This document shows, piece by piece, positions 7,381-8,816 of a stretch of 8,816 nt of DNA. The stretch comes from CAYJPA01 sp964371945 (lineage in GTDB: Bacteria > Chloroflexota > Chloroflexia > Thermomicrobiales > UBA6265), in assembly GCA_964371945.1 (NCBI GenBank), contig CAYJPA010000132.1, positions 1 to 8,816 on the forward strand, given 5' to 3'. Every line of letters begins with the position of its first letter. Position 1 is the stretch's first letter. The notes beneath the pieces were generated by a model. The model did not search any database and was not told the DNA's origin. It worked only from the letters and a program-made list of their open reading frames with translations. The position numbers and the translations under genes are program-made.

Positions 7381-8766
7381 GTGTTGATCGATCGAGCCCG
7401 CATTTTTGTGAAGGCTGGAACCGGCGGCAGTGGCGCCATGACCTTTCGCCGGGAGAAGTTCGTTCCGCTAGGGGGACCCGACGGCGGCGACGGCGGTAGG
7501 GGAGGAGATGTCCGGCTTCGCGTGCGCGACAACATCACCAGCCTGCTCGCGTTCCAGTACAACCAGCATTTCGCCGCCGAGAATGGTCAGGGTGGAATGG
7601 GATCGCAGAAATTCGGAAAGTCCGGCAAGCATCTCTTTGTCGATGTTCCGCCGGGCACCGTCGTCTACGACGACGCCACCGGCGATGTGCTGGCAGACCT
7701 GACCGAGCCGGACGAGGAATACGTGATCGCGAAGGGCGGCAAAGGGGGACTCGGGAACACCCACTTCAAGTCGTCCATCCGGCAAACGCCGCGTATCGCT
7801 GAGCTCGGGGAGCCGGGCGTCGAGCGTTGGATCAAGCTTGAGTTGCGGATCATCGCCGACGTCGGAATCGTGGGCCTGCCGAATGCCGGAAAGTCGACAC
7901 TGCTCGCATCGTCATCGGCCGCGCGGCCTAAAATCGCCGATTACCCATTTACGACACTGGAGCCAAATCTTGGGGTCGTCCAGGTCGGCGGTCCAACCGG
8001 CCAGACGTTCGTGATGGCCGATGTGCCTGGATTGATCGAGGGCGCGGCCGAGGGCGCGGGTCTTGGCCATGAGTTCTTGCGGCACGTGAAACGCACGAAG
8101 CTGTTGATTCATGTGCTCGATGCCTCGGGCGGGCTGGAAGGCCGGGATCCCCTGGCGGATTTCAAGACAATCAACTCGGAGCTGGAGGATTTCGACAAGG
8201 AGCTGCTCGAACGGCCGATGATCGTGGCCCTGAACAAGGTTGATCTGCCCGAGGCAAAGGCGAACCTGCCGCGACTTCGCAGGAGCATGTCGCGTCGCAA
8301 GTTGCCGACCTTTTCGATCTCGGCGGCCACCGGCGAGGGCGTGCAGGAGCTGATGAACGCTGTTTCATCGAGACTCCGCGAAATGGCGCAGGAAGCGAAG
8401 CTGGCGAAGAAGAAGACAGAAGAGCGCCGGACATACACCCTGGCCGATGCGGACGAACGTGCATGGGCGGTCGAACGGCTGTCGCGCCACCAGTTCCAGG
8501 TAACAGGCACAGGGATCGAGCGCTTCACGAAGATGACGAATTTCGATCTCGATGAAGCGGGCGACCGCTTCCAGAAGGTGCTCACCGCGGCGGGCATCAC
8601 GTCGGAACTGAATCGAAACGGCGTGCAGCCGGGCGATGTCGTGCATATCGCGGGCAAAGAGTTGGTTTGGGGTGAGGCCGAGGAGCTCGGGATTGAAGCG
8701 CCGCGGCACAAACGCCGCACCGCGGCCGAGCGGAAAGAGGACCGGAAGTATCACGGCGAGCCCTAG
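7381..8766 (+). CDS. obg: GTPase Obg (ribosome assembly)
   Basis: Obg is an essential GTPase that binds the 50S subunit during late assembly and links growth to stress signals. The 461-residue protein has three parts. The glycine-rich Obg domain (1-158) includes KAGTGGSG and GGPDGGDGGRGGDV. The G domain has G1 GLPNAGKST (165-173), the switch I segment DYPFTTLEPN (187-196), G3 DVPGLIEGA (214-222), G4 NKVD (285-288) and G5 SAATGEG (314-320). A C-terminal OCT domain (about 350-432) follows and then a basic tail of about 28 residues. The OCT domain occurs in only some phyla, including Firmicutes, Actinobacteria and Chloroflexota. The GTG start has GGAGG 10 bases upstream and gives the conserved N-terminus. 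It follows rpoD here, rather than the common rplU-rpmA neighbours. Confidence 0.95.
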   Translation: MLIDRARIFVKAGTGGSGAMTFRREKFVPLGGPDGGDGGRGGDVRLRVRDNITSLLAFQYNQHFAAENGQGGMGSQKFGKSGKHLFVDVPPGTVVYDDATGDVLADLTEPDEEYVIAKGGKGGLGNTHFKSSIRQTPRIAELGEPGVERWIKLELRIIADVGIVGLPNAGKSTLLASSSAARPKIADYPFTTLEPNLGVVQVGGPTGQTFVMADVPGLIEGAAEGAGLGHEFLRHVKRTKLLIHVLDASGGLEGRDPLADFKTINSELEDFDKELLERPMIVALNKVDLPEAKANLPRLRRSMSRRKLPTFSISAATGEGVQELMNAVSSRLREMAQEAKLAKKKTEERRTYTLADADERAWAVERLSRHQFQVTGTGIERFTKMTNFDLDEAGDRFQKVLTAAGITSELNRNGVQPGDVVHIAGKELVWGEAEELGIEAPRHKRRTAAERKEDRKYHGEP

Positions 8767-8816
8767 CAGGCTGCTGAAGAATCGCTTTCGCGCGCTCTTG
8801 AACGGATGGCGTTGGC
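8764..8816. other. Possible insertion-sequence end abutting the obg stop
   Basis: The sequence just after the obg stop, CAGGCTGCTGAAGAA, resembles from memory the terminal inverted repeats of some insertion sequences. The odd palindrome AGCAGGCTGCT (8765-8775) overlaps the stop codon. On the minus strand an open frame from the window edge ends at TAG 8765-8763. No transposase, partner repeat or target duplication is visible because the window ends here, so this is only a hint. Confidence 0.2.

Overview
This window is a stretch of ordinary chromosomal housekeeping genes from a moderately GC-rich bacterium. The taxonomic guess is an inference: an Obg with a full C-terminal OCT domain, a CoaE with an 'AIKLVESG' segment, an rpoD with a long acidic N-terminus, and frequent GTG/TTG starts together fit Chloroflexota, perhaps Thermomicrobia. 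A database search would be needed to confirm this. I see no rRNA, tRNA, CRISPR array, phage gene or complete mobile element.

Left half, minus strand (read right to left from about 3.87 kb): an ABC-F ATPase (1862-3802) is followed with no gap by dephospho-CoA kinase coaE (1241-1861). Next comes a DsbA/FrnE-like thioredoxin-fold protein (562-1176), whose likely promoter overlaps the coaE stop codon. Last is the 5' part of an adenine DNA glycosylase, mutY (502 down to the window edge), which looks leaderless. A GC-rich hairpin separates the DsbA-like gene from mutY.

Centre: a divergent intergenic region (3803-4015) carries an extended -10 promoter facing the ABC-F gene and a -35/-10 promoter facing lysA. 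A perfect 14-bp palindrome overlaps the lysA -10 and is a candidate operator.

Right half, plus strand: lysA (diaminopimelate decarboxylase, 4016-5335); a possible 52-residue small ORF (5357-5515) overlapping the rpoD start by four bases; rpoD, the primary sigma factor (5512-7239); a 13-bp inverted repeat across the rpoD stop, then a terminator-like hairpin; and obg, the ribosome-assembly GTPase (7381-8766). The last 50 bases after obg resemble, from memory only, the terminal repeat of an insertion sequence.

The genes cover DNA repair (mutY), redox or isomerase chemistry (DsbA-like), coenzyme A synthesis (coaE), ribosome-associated ATPase function (ABC-F), lysine and peptidoglycan precursor synthesis (lysA), transcription initiation (rpoD) and ribosome maturation (obg). 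I found no convincing new multi-gene system. The most interesting signals are regulatory or small: the small ORF before rpoD, the lysA palindrome, the leaderless mutY promoter in a hairpin, and the inverted repeat at the rpoD stop.
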